NCBI RefSeq assembly: GCF_004358445.1
Contig: NZ_CP037951.1
Location: forward strand, 3,421,001 to 3,485,000
Direction of reading: 5' to 3'
Source: Parashewanella tropica
GTDB lineage: Bacteria > Pseudomonadota > Gammaproteobacteria > Enterobacterales > Shewanellaceae
Length of the DNA stretch: 64,000 bases
In this document: one piece after another, positions 37,138 through 45,384 of the stretch
Layout: each line of letters begins with the position of its first letter
Numbering within the stretch: the first letter of the stretch is position 1
Made by a program: the position numbers and the translations under genes
The notes under the pieces: model-generated
What the model was told of the DNA's origin: nothing
The model's database searches: none
What the model saw: only the letters and a program-made list of their open reading frames with translations

Positions 37138-37539
37138 ATGACAAACCCAGATCCTACCTATATAAAACGTACACAACGTGATTATTCATTAGGCTTTAAA
37201 TTGCAGGTTGTTGCAGCTGTTGAAAAAGGTGATATGACCTATAAGCAAGCTCAAAAAATCTATGGTATCCAAGGTCGCTCAACAGTACTTACATGGTTGA
37301 GAAAACACGGTAAGCTAGATTGGTGTCAACCACCGAAAATAACCATGTCTAAATCACCTAAAGCCAAAGAAACACCAGCTCAAAAGATTAAGCGCTTAGA
37401 GCGAGAGTTGAAGGATGAAAAGTTACGTAACCTATTACTTAATGAAGTCGTCGATATTATTGATGCTGAACATGGTATAGGGTTGCGAAAAAAGCTTATA
37501 GCCAAGGAGCAAGAAACCTTCAGGTACAAAAGCAAGTAA
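37138..37539 (+). CDS. IS3-family transposase OrfA
   Basis: About 133 residues with a helix-turn-helix (YSLGFKLQVVAAVEKGDMTY, KQAQKIYGIQGRSTVLTWLRK) and a leucine-zipper-like C-terminus (KIKRLERELKDEKLRNLLLNEVV), which bind the IS ends and oligomerise. The ATG at 37138 after AGGAC is preferred over a GTG at 37114 lying in the terminal repeat. A slippery heptamer A AAA AAG in zero frame (37488-37494, codons CGA AAA AAG) permits a -1 shift into the orfB frame. Confidence 0.9.
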   Translation: MTNPDPTYIKRTQRDYSLGFKLQVVAAVEKGDMTYKQAQKIYGIQGRSTVLTWLRKHGKLDWCQPPKITMSKSPKAKETPAQKIKRLERELKDEKLRNLLLNEVVDIIDAEHGIGLRKKLIAKEQETFRYKSK

Positions 37540-37568
37540 GTTTAAGCAAGGCTTGTAAGCTTCTTGGC

Positions 37569-38378
37569 ATGACGAGGCAATCAATTTATCAAAGGGAATA
37601 TAGAGATAAAAAACGGGCTATCATGTTAGCTCCAGTAAAAAATATGGTGCTAGCGTTACGGCGATTTATGCCACGATTAGGCGGTAGGAAACTGTACTAT
37701 CTTCTGAAGCCTCAACTTATGGAGGAAGGCATAAAGCTCGGGCGAGATGGCCTATTCGACTATCTGAGGGAAGAACACCTGCTAATTCAACCCAAGCGTA
37801 GTTATAGGAAAACGACTAACAGTAAGCATTGGATGAAAAAGCATCCGAATTTGTTAAAGGATTACACGCCACAAAGAGCTGAAGAAGTCTTGGTAAGTGA
37901 TATCACTTATGTGGAAAGTGATGATGGTGTGCATTATCTCTCGCTTGTCACTGACGCTTATAGTCGAAAAATAATGGGCTATGAATTAAGTGATGGAATG
38001 AAAGCGACAGACGTGGTTAAAGCGCTAGATATGGCTGTTAGCCATAGGTGTTATAGACGTAACGCAATTCATCACTCAGACAGAGGGTTACAATATTGCT
38101 CTGCTATTTATCAGAATAAACTTAAGCAAAATAATATAATACCCTCAATGACTGATGGTTATGACTGCTATCAAAATGCACTCGCAGAGAGGGTGAATGG
38201 TATACTGAAGCAGGAGTTCCTTGTATATCAATGTAAAAATATTGATGAATTAAAGTTGCTCATCGATGAATCAATAGCGATATACAACGATATGAGACCG
38301 CATTTAAGTTTAGAGATGAAAACACCGAACCAAGTGCATAAAAAAATCCAAGAGCAAATGCTCTTGGATTTACATTAA
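37569..38378 (+). CDS. IS3-family transposase OrfB (DDE catalytic domain)
   Basis: 269 residues from the first ATG, but the frame is open upstream to at least 37494 and would be made as an OrfAB fusion by -1 frameshifting at A AAA AAG (fusion about 37138-38378). The rve integrase core has D in VLVSDITYVES, D in IHHSDRGLQYCS and E in NALAERVNGILKQEFL, the complete DDE triad. The HTH_21-like region RRFMPRLGGRKLYYLL precedes it. No disabling mutation is seen. Confidence 0.92.
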   Translation: MTRQSIYQREYRDKKRAIMLAPVKNMVLALRRFMPRLGGRKLYYLLKPQLMEEGIKLGRDGLFDYLREEHLLIQPKRSYRKTTNSKHWMKKHPNLLKDYTPQRAEEVLVSDITYVESDDGVHYLSLVTDAYSRKIMGYELSDGMKATDVVKALDMAVSHRCYRRNAIHHSDRGLQYCSAIYQNKLKQNNIIPSMTDGYDCYQNALAERVNGILKQEFLVYQCKNIDELKLLIDESIAIYNDMRPHLSLEMKTPNQVHKKIQEQMLLDLH

Positions 38379-38410
38379 AACCGTCAACGTATTTTAGGAC
38401 GAGACATATC

Positions 38411-38659
38411 TTATTCAGATTTATTAGCTATTTTGTTTAAATTTTCATGGATTTTGAACAAAACAATCAATAATTCACACCAAATTCTGGTGCCAATAAC
38501 CCCTGCAATCAAAACACCTAAACCATACCAGAAACCACCACCGTATTTAGTAAACATAATGCCTAAACTTGATATCAAAGTTCCAAATAACATCAACCAA
38601 TACACAAACGTGATGATCTTAGGGGTTAACATTGTATCAAAAAAGAATATCTCTCTCAT
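38411..38659 (-). CDS. DUF4282 family membrane protein
   Basis: An 82-residue membrane protein with two helices (about 15-38 and 45-68). The family pattern is LTPKIITFVYWLMLFGTLIS, GFWYGLGVLIAGVIGTRIWCELLIVLFKIHENL. DUF4282 proteins are small, widespread and uncharacterised. The ATG follows AAGGAAC. The IS3 element begins five bases past the stop, so the native terminator is now about 1.3 kb downstream; transcripts may run into the IS on its antisense strand. Confidence 0.8.
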   Translation of the reverse strand: MREIFFFDTMLTPKIITFVYWLMLFGTLISSLGIMFTKYGGGFWYGLGVLIAGVIGTRIWCELLIVLFKIHENLNKIANKSE

Positions 38660-38699
38660 TACAGTTCCTTGTTATCGTTGATTAAATTAAAAAAGGGCT

Positions 38700-38996
38700 T
38701 AGGGCCGATTGATCTTCCAGGCTTGAATTTTGTGCTATTTGAGCGTTTTTCTGTTCAAGGCGTCAGCAGTGAAGCTTAGTAATCTAAGTGAACTGGTCAC
38801 AACACAGAACAGGAAGTGCTCAAAAGCATCTAAGACAGCGTAAATTGGTCACTTCTGCTGCGTTATAGTTTATTTATGTGGAAACGAAATAACGACAGTT
38901 GTATATGTCGGTAATAACTACACTGCACAGACTCCGTCTTGCATAAGATAACCAGTTTTTGCTACAAAAATAAGCACAAAAGTTCAACAAGCCCTA
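38700..38996. mobile_element. MITE copy 2, diverged, ends in the stop codon of the lipoprotein gene
   Basis: About 293 bp between flanking TA dinucleotides (38700-38701 and 38995-38996). The left end reads AGGGCCGATTGATCTTCC and the right end, inverted, AGGGCTTGTTGAACTTTTG, so the terminal repeats have drifted from the perfect ones of copy 1. The interior aligns collinearly with 18448-18710 (for example AACACAGAACAGGAAGTGCT and GCGTAAATTGGTCACTTCTG, both identical), with about 30 extra bases near 38888-38920. The last three bases on the lipoprotein strand form its TAG stop. Confidence 0.8.
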
Positions 38997-39566
38997 GTGC
39001 TTCATTGATTTCAATTCGCTTTCCAATGCTTTCATCGCCTTTTGAGCTTTAAACTCTTCATAAAGCGCTTGTTTTGACGTTGGATCTAATTTCTTACCTG
39101 ATAATGACACTAATTCATCAAACGCTTTTTTAGGGGCAGGCATAGATACTAATACACACAATTGCTTTACGTTATCTAACTTGGCGAACGCCACTTTTTC
39201 AGGCTTTGTGCCCACTAAGTTTTGTTCCGCTACCTGTTTACTCACTTGTTCAAACGTACCACCCACGTTAGTTGCTTGCTCATGTTCAATTTTGCGTTGA
39301 TACAACTTATCGAGCACCGCAGACTTTAGTTTGATCTGCTGAGTTAAATCGGCTCTCGCTGCTGCGACTGCTTGTGCTTTATCTATCGATAAACTGCCTG
39401 ACCAAGGTACACATGAACTGGAAGCAAATGCATGCTCTAATGTTGGCTGAAGTACCCAACTCGGTACACTATCGTCGTTATGAAGCGGCTTCGATTCTGT
39501 CGTCGACGTTGACTTACACGCACTTAAACAAAGCAGTAAGCTTAGAGTCATTATTGATTTTTTCAT
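38994..39566 (-). CDS. LPP20-like lipoprotein (last gene of the envelope operon)
   Basis: A 190-residue lipoprotein with signal MKKSIMTLSLLLCLSAC (lipobox LSAC). The mature part has VPSWVLQP followed by SSCVPWSGSLSIDKAQAVAAARADLTQQI, the PxWV...G...A...A..A...L pattern of LPP20-type domains. It then has a helical C-terminus. It is probably attached to the outer membrane (residue after Cys is Lys, not Asp). It lies two bases after the transglycosylase gene. Its TAG stop is formed at the junction with MITE copy 2, so the original C-terminus may have differed. Confidence 0.75.
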   Translation of the reverse strand: MKKSIMTLSLLLCLSACKSTSTTESKPLHNDDSVPSWVLQPTLEHAFASSSCVPWSGSLSIDKAQAVAAARADLTQQIKLKSAVLDKLYQRKIEHEQATNVGGTFEQVSKQVAEQNLVGTKPEKVAFAKLDNVKQLCVLVSMPAPKKAFDELVSLSGKKLDPTSKQALYEEFKAQKAMKALESELKSMKH

Positions 39567-39568
39567 GA

Positions 39569-40765
39569 TTAAATTCCTTTTAGATGTTGTTCGTAGCTTT
39601 TCGAACGAGCCTGAACTTTCTTTAAATAATTTCGAGTTTCTTGTGCGGGTAAATCGCGTAAAAGCTTGCTGTAGATCTCATCAGGAGACATTAAATTCGC
39701 TTTAATTGCTGCTTGTCGTAACGATTTGGTGCCTGTTAGTGTTTTTGCCACATTGCCGATACCGGTGTTATAAGCCGCAATACTAAGGTAGGTTTTTGCC
39801 TTTTGATTTCTCACGTGCTTGAAATAACGATTTTGTAATAAATGCAAATAAGCACTACCCGCTTCAATGTTATTACTGGCCTGATATAAGTATTCAGGTG
39901 TATAGAGTTTCGGCTCACCAAGGATAAATTGGCTCACATCCTTACCTGCTGTTGAAGGAACAATTTGCATCAAACCAAATGCAGGAATGGATGAGCGAGC
40001 CATTGGATTAAAACTGGATTCAGTATGAATGATTGCTAAAAGCAATGATGGTGGGAGTTTCCAGCGCTCAGACTCTGATTTTACTTGGTTTAAATACGGT
40101 TGTGCTTTTTGATAAAAAGATTGTTTAGGTAACGCGTAGGTAACAGTGACAAAGTCTTTATCTTCTTTTACTACGGGCGCTTCCGTTAATACTTGTGTAA
40201 GTACAGCGGGCTTAATGATTGGTTGTTCTTTCAGCCCCTTTAGTGCTAATGGTTTCTGCTCAATAATTACTGGCTTAGTTAGCTTCTGCTCTCTCTTCGT
40301 TTGAATTTGCTGATTGACCTTAATCGCCTTAACCACTTGACGCACGATTGGATCTGATTTTATCGCTTGAGTTGGAGTGGTACGGCTCAATTGGGTTAAC
40401 TGAGTCTTAGCTTGAATCAGAACATTATGCTTGATCACCTCTTTTTTGAGTTCAATTTGAACTACGCCTTTTTCATAATCGACTTTTGTACGCTGATTTA
40501 AATCTTCACTGTAACTGACCCATACTTTTTTACTTGGCAGCTCTGCGGTTTCCCACTTTTTAGAAATGCGTTTTTTATATTCCGCTTCCGCGTTTTTCCA
40601 TTCTTTTTCAAACTGCTGAAATTCTTGCTTTATCTGCTGTTGATATTGTGAAAACTCAGACTCATGATTTTTAAGAAACGCCTCAAACTCAGGATCGTTA
40701 TCAGCATAAACGGCAGAGGTGTATATCAAGCTGGTCAACAAAATCCATTTATTAGTCGGTAACAT
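39569..40765 (-). CDS. MltC-like exported lytic transglycosylase
   Basis: A 398-residue exported protein (signal to about residue 21, VYA). Residues 22-200 resemble the MltC N-terminal domain in their start (DPEFEAFLKNHESEFSQYQQ, FQQFEKEWKNAEAEYKKRI) and VWVSYSEDLNQRTKVDYEKG. The C-terminal half is a GH23 SLT domain: LLLAIIHTESSFNPMARSSI with the catalytic Glu (about residue 250), PAFGLMQIVPSTAGKD, NIEAGSAYLHLL and YLSIAAYNTGIGNVAKTLTG. It cleaves peptidoglycan glycan strands. Unlike MltC it lacks a lipobox. In this operon it may open the wall locally for an envelope assembly; that is inference. Confidence 0.87.
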   Translation of the reverse strand: MLPTNKWILLTSLIYTSAVYADNDPEFEAFLKNHESEFSQYQQQIKQEFQQFEKEWKNAEAEYKKRISKKWETAELPSKKVWVSYSEDLNQRTKVDYEKGVVQIELKKEVIKHNVLIQAKTQLTQLSRTTPTQAIKSDPIVRQVVKAIKVNQQIQTKREQKLTKPVIIEQKPLALKGLKEQPIIKPAVLTQVLTEAPVVKEDKDFVTVTYALPKQSFYQKAQPYLNQVKSESERWKLPPSLLLAIIHTESSFNPMARSSIPAFGLMQIVPSTAGKDVSQFILGEPKLYTPEYLYQASNNIEAGSAYLHLLQNRYFKHVRNQKAKTYLSIAAYNTGIGNVAKTLTGTKSLRQAAIKANLMSPDEIYSKLLRDLPAQETRNYLKKVQARSKSYEQHLKGI

Positions 40766-40767
40766 GA

Positions 40768-41565
40768 TTATTCCCTAAAATAACTGTCTAAATCATCAGC
40801 GGTTTGCTGCTCTTGCTGCTCTAACTTTTGTTCAATGCTTAATTTAAGCTTTCGACAATTTAAAGAATCACATTCTGCAACATACTCGTAAGCTTGTTTT
40901 AGCTGGTTATGATTGAGCAAAGCGTTACTCACAACTTGTTTTGATTTAGCAAGCTTTAACTTTTCAGGCTGTAAGTGATATTTCTGGATATAAGCCAATT
41001 GCTTATCTTTGGCCGCATTATGAACAATTAACGAAATGGCGTCATGATGTGTACTTGGGTGATTAATCGCATAAGGTAATACTGACTTAAGCTTAAGTTT
41101 CTTCGTATTTATATCTCTTTCAGTATTAACGATATCCCAAGCGTAGCGTATGGCTAAACCTGCTAACGTTTCCGATTCTGAACTTACTTTTACTGTACCT
41201 TGACAATACCACCAAGAAGATTGCTTCTGTTGTTGGTAGTCATCGATTGATGCATTTATATAGTGAACAGAATCCGGAATATCAAAAGTCAGTAACCGAT
41301 GTTTTGTGTCACCATTATTATTATGAAGGCTTAGCTCTAATTCGGATTTAAGCTTGCGCTTAAGTTGCTGTACAGTCGGTAAAGTCAATGCCCGCCGACA
41401 AGCCTGCTCAATAGCAGGCTTGGCGTTGGGATTGAGGAGCATAACTCGAGCCCCATTCTCGACAGCTTGTACTTTAAAAAAGCCACTCTGTCGTGTTATG
41501 AGACTTTCAACTTCAAAATCAGCTCCAGTTACACTTAATGTCAGCAGCAAAAGGCTGTTGATCAT
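40768..41565 (-). CDS. Exported protein of unknown function (envelope operon)
   Basis: A 265-residue protein with a short signal-like start (MINSLLLLTLSVTGA). The N-terminal half is a mixed alpha/beta domain with CRRALTLPTVQQLKRKLKSE and WWYCQGTVKVSS. The C-terminal half is helical (LAYIQKYHLQPEKLKLAKSK, QAYEYVAECDSLNCRKLKL) with paired cysteines, and ends in a Q/E-rich tail. No family is recognised. Its ATG overlaps the stop of the preceding gene by one base and follows GGGAGA, so it is firmly within the operon. It is predicted periplasmic. Confidence 0.6.
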   Translation of the reverse strand: MINSLLLLTLSVTGADFEVESLITRQSGFFKVQAVENGARVMLLNPNAKPAIEQACRRALTLPTVQQLKRKLKSELELSLHNNNGDTKHRLLTFDIPDSVHYINASIDDYQQQKQSSWWYCQGTVKVSSESETLAGLAIRYAWDIVNTERDINTKKLKLKSVLPYAINHPSTHHDAISLIVHNAAKDKQLAYIQKYHLQPEKLKLAKSKQVVSNALLNHNQLKQAYEYVAECDSLNCRKLKLSIEQKLEQQEQQTADDLDSYFRE

Positions 41566-42875
41566 TAAAGATCTCCCTTTTTAGACACTTGGCCAGAAGC
41601 GGCTTTCGGGTTTTTCGCTTTATCGTTTACACCGCCTTCGGCAATAATTTTGCGCCCTGAACGGCTTACGACACCTTGCCCTTGGATTTTACTGACCATT
41701 TCAGCATTGGCTTTTTTCGCTGCGGCTTCTAAGCTAGGCGCGTAAACTGAAATGGTGTACTGCCAATGTCCATCAGCGCTAGTAAAGCTTTTAGAGCTTA
41801 CGCCTGCCGGTAACTTCCCTTTGGCAATAGTGGCATACTCTTCGCTTTCTTTCATTTGGTTAACAAACTGGTTGCGGTCAGCGTCCAGTACCTTAACTTG
41901 CTGAGGATCGTTTAAATTAGGATCGTCATATTCAAACTGCTGAGCGCTTTCCATTTGGCTTTCATCAAAACGTCCTTGCCAATACACTTTTTCGCCTTTC
42001 ATGGTGGCTAACAACGCAGAGCGAGAGCGTGTTTGCGATTGGCGCTTAGCACTTTTCTTCAATTTACGAGCCATGCTGGCATTTCGATTTTGACGAATAA
42101 TGGCCGAACCAAAACCTAATACAATCTTTTCACCCGTTTCTGCATGAGAAAGAATTTTAGCGCCTACTGGTGGCAATACGCCGCTTTTAATATCTGCAAC
42201 CACTTGTTTAAAGATGCTATTCGGATCGGTATTGACCACTACTGCACCATTATTTTGGCTAATTTGAGCACGAGTTTTTGGCGTTGAGATAAGGCTGACA
42301 CGAACCAACTTACTTTGTGCATCATCATTAACATCAAAGGTGACAAATCCTGCTAGAGAACCTGATACAGCTTCCTGACAAGCTTCTTTCATTGCACTGG
42401 TCGAGTTAGCAACACTGTCAACACCAGTATCAATAGCATCCATACTCTCTGCAACTAAGTTGCTACATTGGTGCTCTACACCTTTCATGTTTTCAATCAA
42501 TTGCTTTTTGGCGATCAAATACGCTTTGTTATAAGCTGCGCGCTTAGAAAGCAGAGTCGCATTGATATTGTTATAACTGGTATAACTGGCACTACCGATG
42601 GATAAAATCCCAGTACCACTTCCAACTTGCACCATTTTGATGCCATCTTCGTCATCTTCAAGTAATTGCTGATGAGCTACGGCAACGGCGGCTTGAGCAG
42701 CAACTTTAGTGTCAGTTTTGGCTACGACAGCATCACCACTCACCTTTACATCTTGAGCGCCTACAACTTCTTGGTTAGGTTTTGCAGGCAGTAAATCATC
42801 AAGGTTAAAATTGTCATTAGCCAGTGCAGTAAATGACATAGAAAGAGTCAGTGCAATTAGTGTTTTTTTCATCAT
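41565..42875 (-). CDS. Exported LPP20/DUF6844-like protein (envelope operon)
   Basis: A 436-residue exported protein (signal MMKKTLIALTLSMSFTALA). It has a region typical of LPP20/FlgT-N-like modules: GTGILSIGSASYTSYNNINA then SKRAAYNKAYLIAKKQLIEN, where small residues and alternating Ala mark the helix. Later come VLGFGSAIIRQNRNASMARK and KSAKRQSQTRSRSALLATMKG, repeating the same helix signature, so there may be two such modules (about residues 85-200 and 245-400). The C-terminus is lysine-rich. It sits between the FlgT-like protein and the small exported protein and is likely a partner in one envelope complex; function is unknown. Confidence 0.65.
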   Translation of the reverse strand: MMKKTLIALTLSMSFTALANDNFNLDDLLPAKPNQEVVGAQDVKVSGDAVVAKTDTKVAAQAAVAVAHQQLLEDDEDGIKMVQVGSGTGILSIGSASYTSYNNINATLLSKRAAYNKAYLIAKKQLIENMKGVEHQCSNLVAESMDAIDTGVDSVANSTSAMKEACQEAVSGSLAGFVTFDVNDDAQSKLVRVSLISTPKTRAQISQNNGAVVVNTDPNSIFKQVVADIKSGVLPPVGAKILSHAETGEKIVLGFGSAIIRQNRNASMARKLKKSAKRQSQTRSRSALLATMKGEKVYWQGRFDESQMESAQQFEYDDPNLNDPQQVKVLDADRNQFVNQMKESEEYATIAKGKLPAGVSSKSFTSADGHWQYTISVYAPSLEAAAKKANAEMVSKIQGQGVVSRSGRKIIAEGGVNDKAKNPKAASGQVSKKGDL

Positions 42876-42881
42876 GTGTCC

Positions 42882-44252
42882 TTACAGGTAACTGAGTGTA
42901 TAGCTGTTTTTAATTTTTACGTTAGGAACGTTTTTTACTGCAATAGCCGATAATGCCATATTCAGGATATTGGCAAGTTCACCATTACCGCCTTTGTATC
43001 TCACCAAGGCAACTGAGTGATCATGTTTCTGCTCAAGAGAAACATGGCTAACACCAGCAAGTGAATTGAGTACTTGAATAAGTTCAGCCTTATTTTGTAT
43101 TAAGGAATTAGGAATGAGTAACTTGCGCTGAATACCACCGCGAGCCACTACTTGAGTAAAGCCCTTTTGCAAACTTTCAAGTAACGCGAGATGTTGCTCA
43201 TCGTTTGCTAAGTGAACTTCAGTGAGATCCGCAAGCACATGTTCATCATATGGCAATGCCAGTAATGAAGGATCGTTTTTCCATTGAGAGTAAACATTAT
43301 TATTTACATCATGCACTTTAACGGATAAATGCAGACGTCGGTTTTGTCCCGATCCTCTTAACTGAGAGTCAGCAGACACTTTTAATGCAGAGTTATCGCT
43401 GATCTCAATACCTTGTTCACTTAACCAAATCGAAATAAGTGACTTAAGGGGTTCTGAAGCGATTAAACTTACCGTGGGTGAACCGATTTGCTTAAGGAGT
43501 TGTGAGGTTTGTTGGATGAGCGGCTGCTTTTCCACTAAGACTTGAAGCGTCACTTGTATGCCTTGCTGCTCAATTGGCTTAGAGGCCAAAGTACGCCACT
43601 CTTTGATCAATCCCTCAGTATGCATGGATAACTGCTGACCAATCACATCCCGCATCTGCATTTGTTCGGTATCATTATCAATCGATGTTTGAGTTAACGA
43701 AGACTGACTATGTTGCTGACTGAGCCACACGCCAACCACTTGAGATAAAGCACGTTGTAATGCATCTTGTTCCGCATTTTGGCGTGCATTATTATCTGTC
43801 GTTTTCCAGCCTTCACCTATAACCGTTACACTAACGTCTTTGGCCCCATCGTCCCAATTGAGATCGCTTTCTTCAACAGATTGCTTCAGGGCTAAACTCA
43901 CCGTTACACAAGTATCATTACCTTGCAGTACTGGTGACGAGGTATCTAACGTTAAAGCCTGTTGTTGTAATCCCTCAAGTAATAATTCTCTTTGTGATGA
44001 ATACGTTTTTGCCGTTTCATCATTGATTTGAATATCTTGCTTGCTCCCACTCAAACTCAGTTGCTTATGAGCACGCAAAAAAGCAGCAATTTCAGAAGCC
44101 CCTTGAGCTTTAGCACCACTGATCGCAATAGCCCCACGCCCATAGGCGCAGGCATGAGTTTGCAAGGTTCCATCCTGTAGAACAATGACTTCTGCTTGTA
44201 AAGGTAAGCTTAATCCACATAGCAGAAGTCCTTTCCCTAGTGGTTTTATCAT
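42882..44252 (-). CDS. Exported FlgT-like protein (envelope operon)
   Basis: A 456-residue exported protein (signal MIKPLGKGLLLCGLSLPLQA). About residues 145-190 carry VTVIGEGWKTTDNNARQNAE followed by QDALQRALSQVVGVWLSQQ, the Ala/Gln-rich helix of the FlgT-N/LPP20 superfamily (V-x-G-x-G-x-x...A...A...DAxRxAxxxxxG). A second part resembles TolB/CsgG-type nucleotide-like folds (LISIWLSEQGIEISDNSALK). It has few cysteines. The start overlaps the stop of the CsgG-like gene by four bases. It is predicted periplasmic and is probably part of a complex with the CsgG-like lipoprotein. Confidence 0.6.
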   Translation of the reverse strand: MIKPLGKGLLLCGLSLPLQAEVIVLQDGTLQTHACAYGRGAIAISGAKAQGASEIAAFLRAHKQLSLSGSKQDIQINDETAKTYSSQRELLLEGLQQQALTLDTSSPVLQGNDTCVTVSLALKQSVEESDLNWDDGAKDVSVTVIGEGWKTTDNNARQNAEQDALQRALSQVVGVWLSQQHSQSSLTQTSIDNDTEQMQMRDVIGQQLSMHTEGLIKEWRTLASKPIEQQGIQVTLQVLVEKQPLIQQTSQLLKQIGSPTVSLIASEPLKSLISIWLSEQGIEISDNSALKVSADSQLRGSGQNRRLHLSVKVHDVNNNVYSQWKNDPSLLALPYDEHVLADLTEVHLANDEQHLALLESLQKGFTQVVARGGIQRKLLIPNSLIQNKAELIQVLNSLAGVSHVSLEQKHDHSVALVRYKGGNGELANILNMALSAIAVKNVPNVKIKNSYTLSYL

Positions 44253-45376
44253 GTACGGTTCTCCAAAAAGTCTTTTGGCGTTCCTACAGAAACAGCAAAA
44301 ATCTTCGAACCACTTGCAGGACGGTAGATACCATTTTCAGATTGAGCTTTGATTTGATCGGCCAGTTTATTATCTTTCCAACGGATGATTTTACCTGTGG
44401 CGCTATTTTTGGATGGCATGACATGAGCCACCCCAATAGGATCAACAAAGCCTGCTTCATAACTGAAAATGATCATGGTTTCATTGGGAAGTACTCCGGC
44501 ATTTTGGCCTCTATCCAGACTGATTTGGTTGCCCTTAATGCCCAAAACCTGAGCGGTAGAAGGCATTTCAGATAGCATCCGCGTCAACAAGATATCAATG
44601 CCACGAGAGGCCATGTCATTAATCACTGCATTCACATGGGCGCCATCGAAATAACGGAAACCACTTAAGTAGCGATTACTGGCTTTAACGTATTTCATCT
44701 CTGCACGATCACGTACATCTTCAGACTTAACACGAATTTTGCCTAAATTCGGGTGTGACAGTTTTTCGCGAGTGTATGGATTAAGCACAGAGCTGGTTAA
44801 CTCTAGGGTGTAATCCATCCAGCTGGTGATGCTGCCTTCGCTTTTAACGGTTCTGAGTGAGTCAAGCTTGACCACAAAATCAGGTTGTAACACACGTTGC
44901 TGAGAAACTTTTTTCGCTAATGCTTTTGCACCTTGTTGCTCAAGAAAGATTTTTTGCTCTTTAGAAACGGTATTGTCATCTCGGGTAATGATTCGAAAAC
45001 GATTGATCCCAGCGAATTGATTCTCAAGCATCATCAACAGGCTATGATCTTCAAAGGCTCTTAATGCATCAACACCTTCACCTTGACCCGCGACTTTTGC
45101 GACATCAAAGTACATACGAACAATTGGTTTTTTCAGCGGGCATCCATCTCTTTCATTATTTGGATTAAAAGTGCAACGATCTAAACCTTGAGTATCGAAA
45201 TACGCAGGTACTGTGATATCACTGTCCTCAAAGTCATAAGCACTTTTGGCGACTAATGCGCTTGAAGCACGGTTAGAGACTTTTGTTTTTTGAGTTTGTG
45301 ATGAAGGGGTACTTTTACAGCCAGCTAATAAGGCTAGAGTAATGGCAGATAATGTTAGAGTTTTGATGAATTTCAT
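44249..45376 (-). CDS. CsgG-related outer-membrane lipoprotein (envelope operon)
   Basis: About 375 residues; lipobox LLAGC after MKFIKTLTLSAITLA. The ATG at 45376 follows AGGAAGCGAA; an upstream in-frame start would overlap the previous gene. The centre has LLMMLENQFAGINRFRIITR followed by DDNTVSKEQKIFLEQQGAKA, matching the CsgG/FlgO-type pattern (L-x-x-x-F-x-V-V-x-R...L-x-E-Q), then ISLDRGQNAGVLPNETMIIF as in FlgT C-terminal or TolB-like domains. CsgG oligomers form outer-membrane secretion pores for curlin. No curli genes are present here, so cargo and pore formation are open. Confidence 0.65.
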   Translation of the reverse strand: MKFIKTLTLSAITLALLAGCKSTPSSQTQKTKVSNRASSALVAKSAYDFEDSDITVPAYFDTQGLDRCTFNPNNERDGCPLKKPIVRMYFDVAKVAGQGEGVDALRAFEDHSLLMMLENQFAGINRFRIITRDDNTVSKEQKIFLEQQGAKALAKKVSQQRVLQPDFVVKLDSLRTVKSEGSITSWMDYTLELTSSVLNPYTREKLSHPNLGKIRVKSEDVRDRAEMKYVKASNRYLSGFRYFDGAHVNAVINDMASRGIDILLTRMLSEMPSTAQVLGIKGNQISLDRGQNAGVLPNETMIIFSYEAGFVDPIGVAHVMPSKNSATGKIIRWKDNKLADQIKAQSENGIYRPASGSKIFAVSVGTPKDFLENRT

Positions 45377-45384
45377 TTCGCTTC

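Larger units (their letters stand above)
37098..38406 (+). mobile_element. Complete IS3-family insertion sequence, 1309 bp
   Basis: The imperfect terminal inverted repeats begin TGTCCCGTCCTGAAATGTG (left, from 37098) and TGTCTCGTCCTAAAATACG (right, reading inward from 38406). A 3-bp direct repeat TAT flanks both sides (37095-37097 and 38407-38409), as made by IS3-family elements. It carries orfA and orfB with a programmed-frameshift signal. A perfect 8-bp inverted repeat (AAATGTGT / ACACATTT, 37110-37127) sits inside the left end over the region before orfA, possibly limiting read-in. Everything needed for transposition looks intact. Confidence 0.93.

Noticed and set aside
43840-44575. Plus-strand frames within the envelope operon
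   Set aside because: They are antisense to well-supported exported-protein genes and lack ribosome sites.
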